Assembly (NCBI GenBank): GCA_965153355.1
Contig: OZ231128.1
Coordinates: forward strand, 1,674,001-1,738,000
Length of the DNA stretch: 64,000 nucleotides
Direction: 5' to 3'
Source of the DNA: Flaccisagitta enflata
Lineage: Eukaryota; Chaetognatha; Sagittoidea; Aphragmophora
Below the pieces are notes generated by a model. It did no database searches, was not told the DNA's origin, and worked only from the letters and a program-made list of their open reading frames with translations. A program made the translations under genes and the position numbers. Positions 13,039-26,083 of the stretch are shown piece after piece. Within the stretch, counting starts at the first letter, position 1. Every line of letters starts with the position of its first letter.

Positions 13039-16000
13039 TCACGCCTCCATCACTCTTCCTTCATCATATGCAGAGTCATCCGTCGACGAGCTGCTTGGGG
13101 GCGCTGGAGGAACGGTTTTGGCGGCGGCAGCGGCTGCGGCTAATGCGGCGGCATTCGGCGTCTTGAACGTGATTCCTTCTCCATTCCCTTTTGGCTTGAA
13201 TTGGCGGTCGTGCAGCAAAGTTGCGTGTCTCTTATTGCAAGATGAGCATGTTGGCTTGTCTTTGCAGTCGCGCGCCGAATGGTTTGGGCAGAAACAATGA
13301 AAGCATAGACGTTTCTCCGCCAACTTCTTCACACGATCCTCTGCTGATGGGATGGCTTCCAAAACGTTGCACGAATGAGAATTGTGACGACCTCCACAAA
13401 TATTGCAGATGTCGTTGGGTTGCTGCTTCGGAGGTGAGTTGACGAGCTGTTCCTTAAACGTCGCCGGACCAACTGCAGTCGCTGCAACCTTCGTTGGTTT
13501 CGGCGCCATGCGTGTTGGTTCTTTGAGGTTGTTGTACGACACCCAATGCTTCACCTCCTCGATGAGTTCTTGGAAGCCGTAAGCCGTGCCATGGCGAGCT
13601 TGTTCACGCGCGCTCGCTTTCCAATAGTCCGTCGAGATGTGTGGCACCCTCGCGTTGATGATGCGGCGGATGTGGACGTCACGATCACACTCTCCAGGTA
13701 CATTCAGCAATTCTGCGACGTTTTCCAGTTTGTACAACGTGCCAATCAATGATTGATGGGCTCTCATATCGTTTTCCGGAACCTTTCCTTTCCTGCAGAT
13801 GCTGTCGACGGCCGATTGGAATGGGTTGGCGCTCGTGTTGAACATCTCGTCCAGGCGTCTCCACAAGGTGCTGTAGACACGGCGCATGTTGTGCGCCTTG
13901 ATGATGAGTTGTTGACCGTCGATAATTTCCTTCGCTGGATTCGCGAAGACGTTGGCCAATTCAGTCACTTTGTCGATTTCGTCTAGCTCGATGTTGGAGG
14001 CGGCATTTTCGAATTTAGACTTGGCAATGATATAGTCGATCGGCTCGAGATATCCATACGCTTCTCTTGGACGTGCTGCGCGCATTTCCCTCAATCCCAC
14101 GTCCTTTGCTCTGACGCGGGCGTCGTAGGCGATCGGGTTGTCGATGAAAGAGGCCGCGTTCATCCTCTCGGCGAAGGACTGCGAATGCGCGAGGCCATTT
14201 CGCGCGGAGTCACTTCCGGTTTGACGTCTTTGATACGTAGGAGGCGACGGCGTTGGGGGTGGCGTCTTCCTCGACTTCCGTCTGTCGACGCGTTCGAACC
14301 CCTCGTCATCGAAGACGTCGTCGACCAGGGGCCGCTGACTCCCGCGTGCATTTCGGGATGCTTGCGGAGCTGGAAGATCACCCGCGATCTGGCGGACGAT
14401 GACGGGTGAGCTTGGTGATGGCGGCGTCGATTTACGCGGTGGAGCACGTGTCTGCAAAACGACGCTGTCCTCCAGATTGAGGTCGCTGATCAATTGTTGG
14501 ACCCTTGCCATTGCGTCCGCGTGATCCATCGCGTTCTTTTCTTGCTCCGCTGCATCTTGTCTCGTGCGCAGTTGCTCGTGGAGAGGATGTTCACGTGCGG
14601 CTGGGGGTGGCGTTTTGGAAGGTAGTTGTCTCTGCTGGCTTTTCTTTTGTGCCTCTCTCCTCTTCCTCTCCTCCTCCTCTTTCCTTTTCTTTTCTTCCTC
14701 CTTTTTCTTTTCTTCGCGTCTTTTCTTCTCCTCCATCCTCTTTCTTTCTTCCGCGTCTCTTTTTGCCACCGCCTTCCTTCTCTCCTCCTCTGCTTTCCTC
14801 TCTGCTTCTTTCCTTTTCTTTTCCTCTCTCTCCTCTTTCTCTCTTTTCTCCTGTGCGATCTTGTTTTTCAAGTTCGTCCTCCTTTTCTCCTCCTGCTCCT
14901 TTCTCGTCTCCTCTGCCTTCCTTCTCACTTCTTCAGCGTGGATGCGTTGTCTTTCCTCCTCCTCCTCCTTCTCTTTCTTCCTCCTCTCCTCCTCCTCCCT
15001 TCTTTTCCTCTCGTCAATTCCGGCCGTGACCGCGTCTGTCCGGGCAGTAACGGCTGCGTCTAATGCGATGTTTGCCGTCAACTGCCGGGCGTTCTCTTCG
15101 CGTTGTTGAGATACAGACTGCGAGCTGAGACGGAATCGCGTGTTTGCGCGTGCTTCTCTCGCCACCGAGCGTCGAACTTGGTTGACGTCGTTGACAAGAC
15201 GTTGGACGACGTGCACCATCGCGTCGCCTTGAGCGTTTCTGTCGCCGTCGACAATCGACTGCTGTAGCATGTTGAGAAGATCTTGTGTGGGAGGGGCGCC
15301 GCCAACGGCGCCTGGAGGGAGGTCGGCGTCGTCGTTCGGCCATGACGTTTCCATCGCGTCGTCGGCGTCGTCGTCTCCATCGTCTCTAGCCGACAAGAAG
15401 CGCGACCTCGCCGGCGTCACCGGCGTCGGAGGTTCAAAGTTTATACGTATCTGTTCGGCGTCTTCTATCGCGCCTGGCGTATGGGGCGGCGCGTTGTGAC
15501 GTTGATCCGCTGCATTGAGATTCGCTGCTTCCGTACCGACGGGCAAGTCGTCCTCTCCCGCGTCTCCATCGTCGCCGGTCGTGTTCGGCGTCGATTTGCG
15601 TCGTCGTGAAAGGGACTGGACGAAATGCGTCGACGACCCCATCGTCATCTCGAGAGCGCGTTTTGCTCCAGTCTCCGGTGACTCGTCGTGGATGTCGTGG
15701 TAGGTCGGCAGGAATAAATGTGACGCAAAAGTGTTTTTGTCGTGGAAGCATGATTGGTCCCACAGTTTCCGTACTTCCGTCAATGAGCTTTCGGCCGTCG
15801 ATAACAGTGACGCCGCTTTGTCGGGGTTGTTGGTCGACTCTGCATGTGAGTAAGTCTTTGTCTGGTTGACAAGTCGCCACGCCGCTAACCACACTTCCTT
15901 TCGAAGGCAGTCCATATCTTGGTAAAAGTCCAATATATCGTCGTCGTTGAGGGTATCGGCTTGTTTCAACGCCGACATGTAGGCGTTGCGCGTGTTGCGT

Positions 16001-16182
16001 AGCGCCTTTCGTAATCCGCGAAGCGTCGTAGCCACGGGGTCCATTGCGCCCGCGTAGACGGATGAGTCGGAAACGACGGACACGCAGTCGGTTGGCCGAA
16101 AGGTTTTTCTGCGTTGATTGGGCAGCGAAGGTGGCGGCATTGACATCGCGTCGGCGTTGGCGTTGTTGTTGGCGGTCGACAT
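13039..16182 (-). CDS. BEL/Pao gag polyprotein
   Basis: Intact 1047-codon frame. The N-terminal third is Asn/Ala/Asp-rich. A long highly charged Glu/Lys/Arg stretch at about 395-545 would form a coiled coil. The capsid-like region at about 690-880 (YLEPIDYIIAKSKFENA, RRVYSTLWRRLDEMF) matches the Pao gag family (DUF1759-like). Zinc knuckles follow: CX2CX3HX4C (CNICGGRHNSHSC), the canonical CX2CX4HX4C (CFHCFCPNHSARDC) and CX2CX3HX4H (CSSCNKRHATLLH). The product would bind element RNA and build the particle. It is longer than many Pao gags because of the charged insertion. It ends in TGA in the same frame as pol. An alternative upstream frame from 16291 looks coding for its first 30-40 codons, so an N-terminal frameshift is possible. 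Confidence 0.88.
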   Translation of the reverse strand: MSTANNNANADAMSMPPPSLPNQRRKTFRPTDCVSVVSDSSVYAGAMDPVATTLRGLRKALRNTRNAYMSALKQADTLNDDDILDFYQDMDCLRKEVWLAAWRLVNQTKTYSHAESTNNPDKAASLLSTAESSLTEVRKLWDQSCFHDKNTFASHLFLPTYHDIHDESPETGAKRALEMTMGSSTHFVQSLSRRRKSTPNTTGDDGDAGEDDLPVGTEAANLNAADQRHNAPPHTPGAIEDAEQIRINFEPPTPVTPARSRFLSARDDGDDDADDAMETSWPNDDADLPPGAVGGAPPTQDLLNMLQQSIVDGDRNAQGDAMVHVVQRLVNDVNQVRRSVAREARANTRFRLSSQSVSQQREENARQLTANIALDAAVTARTDAVTAGIDERKRREEEERRKKEKEEEEERQRIHAEEVRRKAEETRKEQEEKRRTNLKNKIAQEKREKEEREEKKRKEAERKAEEERRKAVAKRDAEERKRMEEKKRREEKKKEEEKKRKEEEERKRREAQKKSQQRQLPSKTPPPAAREHPLHEQLRTRQDAAEQEKNAMDHADAMARVQQLISDLNLEDSVVLQTRAPPRKSTPPSPSSPVIVRQIAGDLPAPQASRNARGSQRPLVDDVFDDEGFERVDRRKSRKTPPPTPSPPTYQRRQTGSDSARNGLAHSQSFAERMNAASFIDNPIAYDARVRAKDVGLREMRAARPREAYGYLEPIDYIIAKSKFENAASNIELDEIDKVTELANVFANPAKEIIDGQQLIIKAHNMRRVYSTLWRRLDEMFNTSANPFQSAVDSICRKGKVPENDMRAHQSLIGTLYKLENVAELLNVPGECDRDVHIRRIINARVPHISTDYWKASAREQARHGTAYGFQELIEEVKHWVSYNNLKEPTRMAPKPTKVAATAVGPATFKEQLVNSPPKQQPNDICNICGGRHNSHSCNVLEAIPSAEDRVKKLAEKRLCFHCFCPNHSARDCKDKPTCSSCNKRHATLLHDRQFKPKGNGEGITFKTPNAAALAAAAAAAKTVPPAPPSSSSTDDSAYDEGRVMEA

Positions 16183-17015
16183 CGTTGACGTTGCGTGGAT
16201 CGTTGATGGTTTTTGATTCCACGAATTGAGATCGTTTAGCGTCTAGTTTCTTAGCAAGCTCCTGATGCGTAATCGCGAGAACTGACTCCACTGCGTAGCT
16301 GCGCTAATGATTTGGAACGCACACCCGCTTAGGACGAATTGTTGAGATGAGCGGTCAAGTTGTCCGCAAAATCAGTCTATTCGTGGAATCCTGACGGACA
16401 GAGAAAAAGGAAAAAGGTTAGGACAAGCTCTGTACATCAATGAAGGATACTTTTGTATGGCGCCAAAAATGATAAAAGGTCAAGGACTTACACGGATGTT
16501 GTCGAACGGTTTCCAATCTAGGCGCAGGGCAGGGAAGTCGGGGAAAAAGCATCAAAAATCGAGTCTTTAACTGAGATCGTGTAATCGAATGTCAGTAAGA
16601 AAGTCAGGGAAGCTACTTTTACTTAACCTGGAAAAACAAAAAATGAATCAAAACATCACGAGATTTGAAATTATTTGGCAGCAATGAAACAATGATAAAT
16701 AGATTCGTCACGTCGTGGGAATTCGATAGAGGGGTCGAAGTCTTTTCTCCTCTAAGCGGTTGAGGAGATATAGTTCATCAATCCTCAACCGGAAGTCAGC
16801 GCTTCCGGTGCGCGCGCGCGTTCCTCCCCTTCCTCCGTCGATCGAAGATCTCTCTCCTTCTTCCTCGATTTCCTCCACTCTGTAGTCGAGCAGACGCCAT
16901 CTTGGATTTTCGATGGCGAGAGAGCCCCTCCTCTTCTTCGGGATCCGCGGAGTCGAATGCGTCCGATCGAGCGCTTCTTGACCTGCATATGGTGGGGAAT
17001 GTGAAGAATGTCACA
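16183..17015 (-). other. Presumed leader and 5' LTR region of the BEL element
   Basis: Upstream of gag with no supported gene. TGGCGCCATACAAAAG, read on the minus strand from 16465, has the TGG start expected of a tRNA primer-binding site and TATCA lies just before it, so 16466 to at most 17015 could be the 5' LTR. Without a 3' LTR this cannot be tested within the window. GC-rich stretches near 16800-16970 would then fall in the LTR. Confidence 0.4.
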
Positions 17016-20093
<3,078 letters not shown>

Positions 20094-20284
20094 ATGTATA
20101 AGCAATACATTTATTGCGGCATTCGGTCATAAAAGGGATGTATCACGATTTTTTTAGTACAAAAGACCAAAAACGCCTTCGCGGGAATTTATGTTCTGCA
20201 TTCTGACATTTCCATTTCATACTCCGCATCGAAACATCATAAAAGCCGAATGCCTGGATGCACGCCATCAAGCGATTGTGAGTC

Positions 20285-20437
20285 GGTTTTTAGCCGCGGA
20301 CACGCAACTCTATAAGTGGCTTTGTCCGTCCGTCCGTCAGTCGGTCCGTCAGGCTCAAGTTGAAAAGTGGGAAAACGGACATTTCCGCCCCTGCCCAACT
20401 GTCCGCGACTGTCCTGCCGTGTATCCGGCCTTGTTTT
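20285..20437 (+). repeat. Family A element copy
   Basis: TTTTAGCCGCGGACACGCAA hairpin region, CTCTATAAGTGGCTTTGTCC, GTCCGTCCGTCAGTCGG, CCCCTGCCCAACTGTCCG, CGACTG and the end GTATCCGGCCTTGTT. Confidence 0.85.
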
Positions 20438-20439
20438 TA

Positions 20440-20884
20440 TAGATTTGTCCACGCATCTTTATAAGTGGATCAGTCACAAATCACTTTTATTAGGTTTTAG
20501 TAACTTCTGATTCATTTGATTCACTTTATTCATGCACATTGGACAACAAACACGCGACTTAGTTTAGTTGATCTTGTTATATTCAAACTTGAAGAATTTA
20601 CTCAGGTCCTACACTAGATTTAAAACTCAAATACATTTACAATTACCCATGCTAGTGCGTCACGCTCCAGTAAGCAGTGGCTATCCACCCTCTTTCTATA
20701 CCGTGGATTGAAGATACTAATAGACAGGAACCGCATGGACCGGAAATGCAAATGCTGGAATGGCCAAAAGCGTGGTTGGTACTTGACTGTTGCTGGAAAA
20801 CGCTCGAATAGCTACAGTACCATGAGAGCTAAGACGACCTAGACCGGGGAATAGACTTAAAGTATCTTAATCTTATTTGATTTA
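20440..20884. other. Intergenic DNA, no gene seen
   Basis: AT-rich unique-looking DNA; no open frame or repeat structure that I can support. Confidence 0.5.
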
Positions 20885-21300
20885 TCAAAAATTTGAGATC
20901 TATGCTTATTAAAATTCGCTCAAACTTCAACTTGTGACATCACCTCAGGACTTCATATTTCAACGTTCTAACCTATCTTGTCAGATTGGGCAGAAAATTT
21001 TATGCAATTTTGGAGAAAAAAAAATCATCTCAATCAGACTATTTTTACAGGTTCTGAGGTTTGATTATGTAAATTGATATTTGAATAGATTTCAAAACAG
21101 TCATGAAACTTAAAAAGATAGATTGAGCTGATTTCCCTTTTGAAGATTATATAAAAGTTTTAACTTAATCTGAGATAGGTTAGAATGTTAAGAAATAAAG
21201 TCCTGATGAATCTAAGACAAAAGTTGCAGTTTTAGAAAAGCAAACAAATTTACTCAATAGCGAAACCTTTGATTAACAAAGATCTCAATTTAAAAAAAAC
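20885..21300. repeat. Imperfect inverted-repeat element, about 415 bp
   Basis: Left-arm blocks TTTGAGATCT, CAGGACTT and TTCTAACCTATCT recur in reverse complement on the right in mirrored order (AGATAGGTTAGAA near 21174, AAGTCCTGAT near 21199, AGATCTCAA near 21281). This fits a palindromic miniature transposon. Confidence 0.65.
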
Positions 21301-21301
21301 A

Positions 21302-21507
21302 AGGTTGGATACGCGGCTATCCCAGTCGCGTGCGGGTGGGTAGGGGCAGTATTTGGGGTCCCTTGATCATTTGAGCAGGAGCAGTGAGTGCCGCAAAAAT
21401 CCTAAAAAAGTGAAGTGTGACGGACGGACTGACGAAGCGACGGACCAATGGACCAACGGGCCAATGGACCGACAATGCGGGTGTAGAGTCGCGTAGCACG
21501 CAGCTAA
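21302..21507 (-). repeat. Family A element copy
   Basis: Minus-strand copy. The 3' end appears as GGATACGCGGCTATCCCAGT with CGCGTGCGGGTGGG. The GACGGACGGACTGACG run follows, and the 5' hairpin is AGCTGCGTGCTACGCGACTC (reverse complement of 21486-21505). Confidence 0.8.
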
Positions 21508-21775
21508 AAATCAAATGAAATTAAAATACTTAAAATCTTCCCTCCAGTCTGTGCTCTCATCGTACTGTGAAACAGGTTGTTGGTACTTGACAGTTGATAG
21601 GAACCATCAGACCCAATTGACACGGCTGTCATTCTTCTTTGCCGTGAAAGTCCTTGCCATTTCATGCTGCGTTAGATTAGTAACATTGGCCTAGTTCAGC
21701 TCAGAACATTTATTCTCATTCCCGCCCCTTCTATTTTCACGCGGCCTCATTTTAACAAGTTCCTCGGGAGAACGA

Positions 21776-21825
21776 TGCTGCATACTGGATGCTGCATGCT
21801 GCATACTGCATGCTGCATACTGCCT
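21776..21825. repeat. Short (GCATGCTGCATACT)n tandem
   Basis: Several alternating GCTGCATACT and GCTGCATGCT units. Confidence 0.75.
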
Positions 21826-22165
21826 CAATCAAATACAATTCTAAGGCAATTACATTGCATAGTATCTCGGACCCTGAACTGACTCGCCTTTTTGGCTTTT
21901 GTAATAATGTTAGACTTTTACCATTGCGAAACAGAAGGAATACGGCTCTATTAGGATTTTGTCAGATGGTCATGAAACTTGGTGACTGTAAATGTTAATG
22001 TTATGAAAAATGTGGACAGTGTGTGCCGTGAGATAGGTTAATGACGTCGACATCTCCTTGTTTAGTCCACCCAGATTTCGAAGTAAACCATGAAATTTTA
22101 GGGGACGAGCGAATAAATTTCACCACTGTCAATGTTTTGGGCACGAACAGACGAAAGAACGGACT

Positions 22166-22724
22166 CTCTTAGGGCGCGGTTCTAATCACAGATAACCGTG
22201 TTTTTGACGGGCCACTCTGTCGCTCGCTGCGTACGTTCGCTCGCACCACTCACTCCGCTAACATGCTCGCTCACTAGCCCAACAATCATTTACCCAAAGT
22301 CATATGAAAGTTGTCTATCAAAGGGATGTAGCTCAAAACGATGTATAGAGATGGTCAACAAAAAAATTTAGCCATAGGACCCCTATAAACTATGGCCGCC
22401 ACCCACCCCCCTCCCCATAATAATGTATAGGAAACCCTGGAGGCCAAATTCATCCCATACATTTTCTATGGTATATGAGGGGGGTGGCGGCCATAGTTTA
22501 TTAGCTTAATTTTTCTCATGGACCATCTTCATACATGATTTTGAGCTATATCCCTTTCATAGAGAACTTTCCTATGACTTGGTGCAAATTCTTGTTATGC
22601 TATCGCTCTCTCACCTTGCTCACTCCCTCATGGGGCGGTTGAAATTCATAAATATGTGTCCACACTGTGAACGCGTTTTGCGGGTATGAACGCATTTTTT
22701 GTCTTGCCTAGAAACACACCCAGA
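22166..22724. mobile_element. Family H inverted-repeat element, interrupted by another palindromic element
   Basis: Outer halves (22166-22280 and 22590-22724) match the uninterrupted copy at 36097-36312. Shared blocks include TCGCTCGCT, GCTCACTCCCTC and GGTTGAAATTC, and mirrored ends like TTAGGGCGCGGTTCT and CTAGAAACACACCC. Confidence 0.7.
22293..22584. mobile_element. Palindromic element nested in family H copy
   Basis: Inverted arms start CCAAAGTCATATGAAAG and, in reverse complement from the right, CCAAGTCATAGGAAAG. Blocks AAAGGGATRTAGCTCAAAA, AGATGGTC and AAACTATGGCCGCCACCC occur on both arms. Absent from the 36097-36312 copy. Confidence 0.75.
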
Positions 22725-23005
22725 GTCAAAAGTTGAGACCTTTTCAATCGGCAGCAATGCGTGAACCCATTTCCGGTCGAGCAACGTTTTTTCTTTTCTT
22801 TCTTTTTTTTTTCTCGTTTTTTTCTTTCTTTCTTTTTTTTTCGTCTATCCGTTTTAGCTAAAAATAGTCTCTTCACGTCTTCTGATAGTAAGAAGGAGGA
22901 TGTTTTTCCTTTCACTGATCGTTGTTGTGAGATGTGTGCTTTACGAGCCACTGCTTTTTTCAAACTTGGATCGCGAAGGAGCTACTTTGTTTACTTGTCA
23001 CTATA

Positions 23006-23180
23006 CAGTGAGACCCCGCAATAACAGCCCCGCCTTTAAAGGTTCCCCATCAATAAAGGTCAATATTTTAAGGTCCTAAATGATAGTATTCAATGTTTTA
23101 TTACCTCTCTTTAAAGGTAACCCTGAGATAAAGGTGAAAATCTTCAGTCCCAATGAGACCGATGAGGCGGGGTCCTACTG
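23006..23180. mobile_element. pogo/Tigger-like MITE, 175 bp, TA target
   Basis: Ends CAGTGAGACCCCGC and (reverse complement) CAGTAGGACCCCGC, directly flanked by TA on both sides (23004-23005 and 23181-23182). Internal mirrored TTTAAAGGTTCCCC and TTTAAAGGTAACCC segments. This matches the end sequence and TA target of the pogo/Tigger group. No transposase. Confidence 0.8.
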
Positions 23181-23485
23181 TATCTTCTTTCTTTCTTCCT
23201 TGGATAGAAGTCTCTCCTTGATTTGGAGAGAGCTTCCTACGAACGCTCATTTACATTTTACTAGCAACAAAAAAAAAAAAAACAGGATCACAATCCATCT
23301 CTACATGTGCTGTACTTCATTCATTCAGAACAATCATTCTTAGCCATTAGCCAAATAGTGAGCATAAATACAGAGAATTGTACCGATTAGGTAGCTTATA
23401 GCATCTGTCACTTTGTTACGAAACATAACTGCAGCTTCTACAATGTCTAAGCTTCAATGTCAATGCCTCTCAAATCAAAGCCAAA

Positions 23486-23748
23486 GGTCAACACCTTACA
23501 AGTCGCGTGCGGTCAAAAGATTTAAAGACTAAATGATTAAAAGATGAAAAGACTAAAAAGCTAAAAGACCAAAAGACTAATGGACTAAAATACCAAAATA
23601 CCAAAAGACTAAAAGCAGGGGCAGTTATGCAAAAGACGCTAAAAAATGCCAAAAGACTAACGGTGACAGACAGACAGACAGACAGACAGACCAACCAACC
23701 GACCGAGCGACATAGCGGGTCATAGAGATGCATAGCACGCAACTAAAA
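23486..23748 (-). repeat. Family A element copy with a private AAGACTAAA-type array
   Basis: Minus strand: the 3' end GCACGCGACTTGTAAGGTGT is at the left. A degenerate 8-10-bp array (AAGACTAAAAG and relatives) fills 23510-23660. The GACA/GACC run and a 5' end AGTTGCGTGCTATGCATC follow. Confidence 0.8.
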
Positions 23749-23998
23749 AAATAATCCTTCAGCAAGGTTATCAGTTCAACAAGGCTGTGGAGCATGTGGG
23801 CGTGATATCCCATGCAATGAGGCCTCCTTGCGTTACATGTCATGCCATCTGCGCGTACTTTTTTGACAGTGAAGTCATGTGACTAATGGAATTCCTCCAT
23901 AGAGGTGTTTATTATCCCCGCCACCTTAATTGAAAACCTGTATTCCAAGATTGATCGCTATCTATTAAATAAACAGAATTTGACTGTCTATTTTTTTT

Positions 23999-25114
23999 AG
24001 TCGCGTGCACGCGACTCTACACCTTGGTCTGTCGGTCTGTCCGTCGGTCCGTCGGCCGGTCACATTTTTAAAATTTTAACTTTTTAGGGTAAATTAAGGT
24101 ACTTTAGGGTACTCCAGGGTACTTATGGTGCATCAGGGTAATGTTGGGTATTTTTTGACATATTTTTTTATTTTTGAGTATTTTTGGTTGTTTTTAGGTA
24201 TTTCTGGTAATTTATGGGTATTTTTGGGTATTTTGTATTGATATTGTATCGATATATATGCTTTTGTTAGGTTTAGGTAAGAAAGGAGGGATAGTTGAAA
24301 ACAGAGAGAGGAAAAATGAAGAGGTATCCAGGTACAGGCTGTGGACTGTCTGGGAAAGAGGAAGAAGGACATTATCTTCCCCTAACCCAGGCGTGGTTAG
24401 GCCCCATCCCACTTATCCAAGACACCAAAGAAAATGAGAGAGAAGAATAAGAGAGTGGAAGGAAGAATCAAGAATGAACAGAAATAAGTTGAGTAGAAGA
24501 GGAGAAACATGAAGAGGAGGAGCGGACAGAGGAGTCACAGAAGTCTGGACATCAGACTGCAAAGAAACAAAGGACCAATGACAGTCAGATAACAATGGAC
24601 ACAGGGAAAGAGGCAGACATTCAGATACTTCAGAGTCAAAGCAAAGTACACACATGCATACATAAATCAACCATAAAACAGAGAAACAATTAAAAGCTGT
24701 ACATATTTACACAGACCAGTGCTATATTAATAGACCACTGGAATGTACAGGGAGAACCAGAGTATCAGCTATATCAATAGACCTGAACCCTGGTCCCCCT
24801 ATCTAACTGAGCTACACATACTAAACTAAAACAACAGCTATATTAATAGACCTGAAATCCTAGTTTTCTATTTAACTAGAATAAGCAAATGAGAGATTTA
24901 TGGGACAGCTATATTAATAGACCTGACCCAAAAAATCTCTCCAAGATAACTAAAAAGGCCCACAAGATAACTAACTAGATCTGATGATATCTGAAAACCA
25001 TAATCTTGTATCAATATTGTATTGATATTGTGATAACGCGGGGCCTCGGGGGGACAAACTCTTTTGTTTGTCATTTTCCGATGCACGCGACTGTTGCCCT
25101 CTTGGGCTTGTTTC
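23999..25114 (+). repeat. Family A element copy, long (1.1 kb)
   Basis: Starts with the perfect 18-bp palindrome AGTCGCGTGCACGCGACT (23999-24016), CTCTACACC and a GTCCGTCGGTCC run. A private array of GGGTACTTTAGGGTACTCC-like and TTTTGGGTATT units runs to about 24240, then about 800 bp of other DNA including four copies of GCTATATTAATAGACC (24720-24925). It ends ATGCACGCGACTG...GGGCTTGTTT. The distant 3' end could belong to a second copy whose 5' end is lost. Confidence 0.65.
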
Positions 25115-25120
25115 ATTTTT

Positions 25121-25295
25121 AGTCGCGTGCAGGCGACTCTATGACCCGCTCTGACCATCTGTCGGTCGGTTGGTTGGTCTGTCCGTCAGTAGCGCTTAGT
25201 TTTTTTTTCATCGTTTTACGTCGTTTTAAGGCATTTTAAATTTTGATCTTTTAGTCTTGACGCCCGCACGTGACTTAGAGGTGTTGGCCTTGTTT
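25121..25295 (+). repeat. Family A element copy, directly adjacent to the previous one
   Basis: 5' hairpin AGTCGCGTGCAGGCGACT (25121-25138), CTCTATGACCCGCTCTGACC, a private TCGTTTTACGTCGTTTTAAG stretch, then GCACGTGACTTAGAGGTGTT and the end GGCCTTGTT. Confidence 0.85.
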
Positions 25296-25355
25296 TGAAT
25301 ATGTAAAAAGTTTTTTAGCGTTGATTAGCAATTGATAATTTGTGGATCAAAATAA

Positions 25356-25492
25356 ACAAGGCCAAATACACAGCAAGACAGTTGCTGACAGTTGAGCAGG
25401 AGGCGTGATGTGAAAACTGCAAGCAATGCAAAAATATTTAGAATGGATCGACCAACCAACAGTCCAACACGGCTAGGTGTTGAGTCAAAAAT
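25356..25492 (-). repeat. Family A remnant
   Basis: Reverse complement reads GCTGTGTATTTGGCCTTGTT at its 3' end, a GCCTCCTGCTCAAC block and a GTTGGTTGGTCGATCC run. The hairpin is not intact. Confidence 0.55.
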
Positions 25493-25755
25493 GACAGTTA
25501 TAGTGAAATGTTGTAACAAGCTGATGAACAAAGGCTATTGTTCCATTTGCTAAGTTGCAAGATAGATGTGGATAAAAGAGAAACACTAAAGAAGACGAGG
25601 AAAAAATGTGTCCTAAACGAAAAGAAAATCACGGAGGCAGAAGTGAGGGAACAACATGATTTACAGGTCACCAACTGCCTCTAAAATCAAATTTTCAGAA
25701 TTTTCAGAACTATTAATCAGGCTCTTTCTTTTTTGACGCCTCACCACGTAATCTG

Positions 25756-26083
25756 AGGTGAGATTAAAACCCGGGGTATACTCGGGTATTTGGGTATGCT
25801 CGGGTATTGCTTGGGTATTGCTTGGGTACTGCTCGGGTATTGCTTGGGTATTGCTAGGGTATTACTTGGGTATTGCTTGGGTATGCTTGGGTATGCCTGG
25901 GTATTACTTTGGCATTGCTTTGGTATTGTTTGGGATTGCTCGGGTATGCTCGGGTATTTGGGTATACTTGGGTATTGCTTGGGTATTGCCTGGGTATTGC
26001 TCGGGTATTACTGGGGTATTGCTAGGGTATTTCTTGGGTATACTCGGGTATGCTCGGGTGTTGCTCGGGTATTAATCTCACAT
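25756..26083. mobile_element. Inverted-ended element filled with an 11-bp minisatellite
   Basis: Ends GGTGAGATTAAAACCCGG and, in reverse complement, TGTGAGATTAATACCCGA enclose about 25 copies of TTGGGTATTGC / TCGGGTATTGC-like 11-bp units. The repeated Gly/Leu/Tyr/Trp peptides in two frames come from this array. Confidence 0.75.

Larger units (their letters stand above)
9739..16500 (-). mobile_element. BEL/Pao LTR retrotransposon, truncated and interrupted
   Basis: In minus-strand order the element has gag with three zinc knuckles, an aspartic protease with DSGA, a reverse transcriptase with YVDD, RNase H, an integrase HHCC finger and the start of the integrase core. That order and the gag/protease family signatures match BEL/Pao. 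Three lesions are visible: a TGA between gag and pol in the same frame, a TAA just after the YVDD block, and loss of everything after the first third of the integrase core at 9739, where a (GAAT)n microsatellite begins. No 3' LTR follows, so the 5' LTR cannot be delimited by comparison. The element is more GC-rich than its surroundings. Confidence 0.9.

Noticed and set aside
16465-16482. TGGCGCC as a firm primer-binding site
   Set aside because: TGGCGCC has the right start, but the following bases do not clearly match a tRNA 3' end and no 3' LTR is available for comparison; kept only as a possibility.
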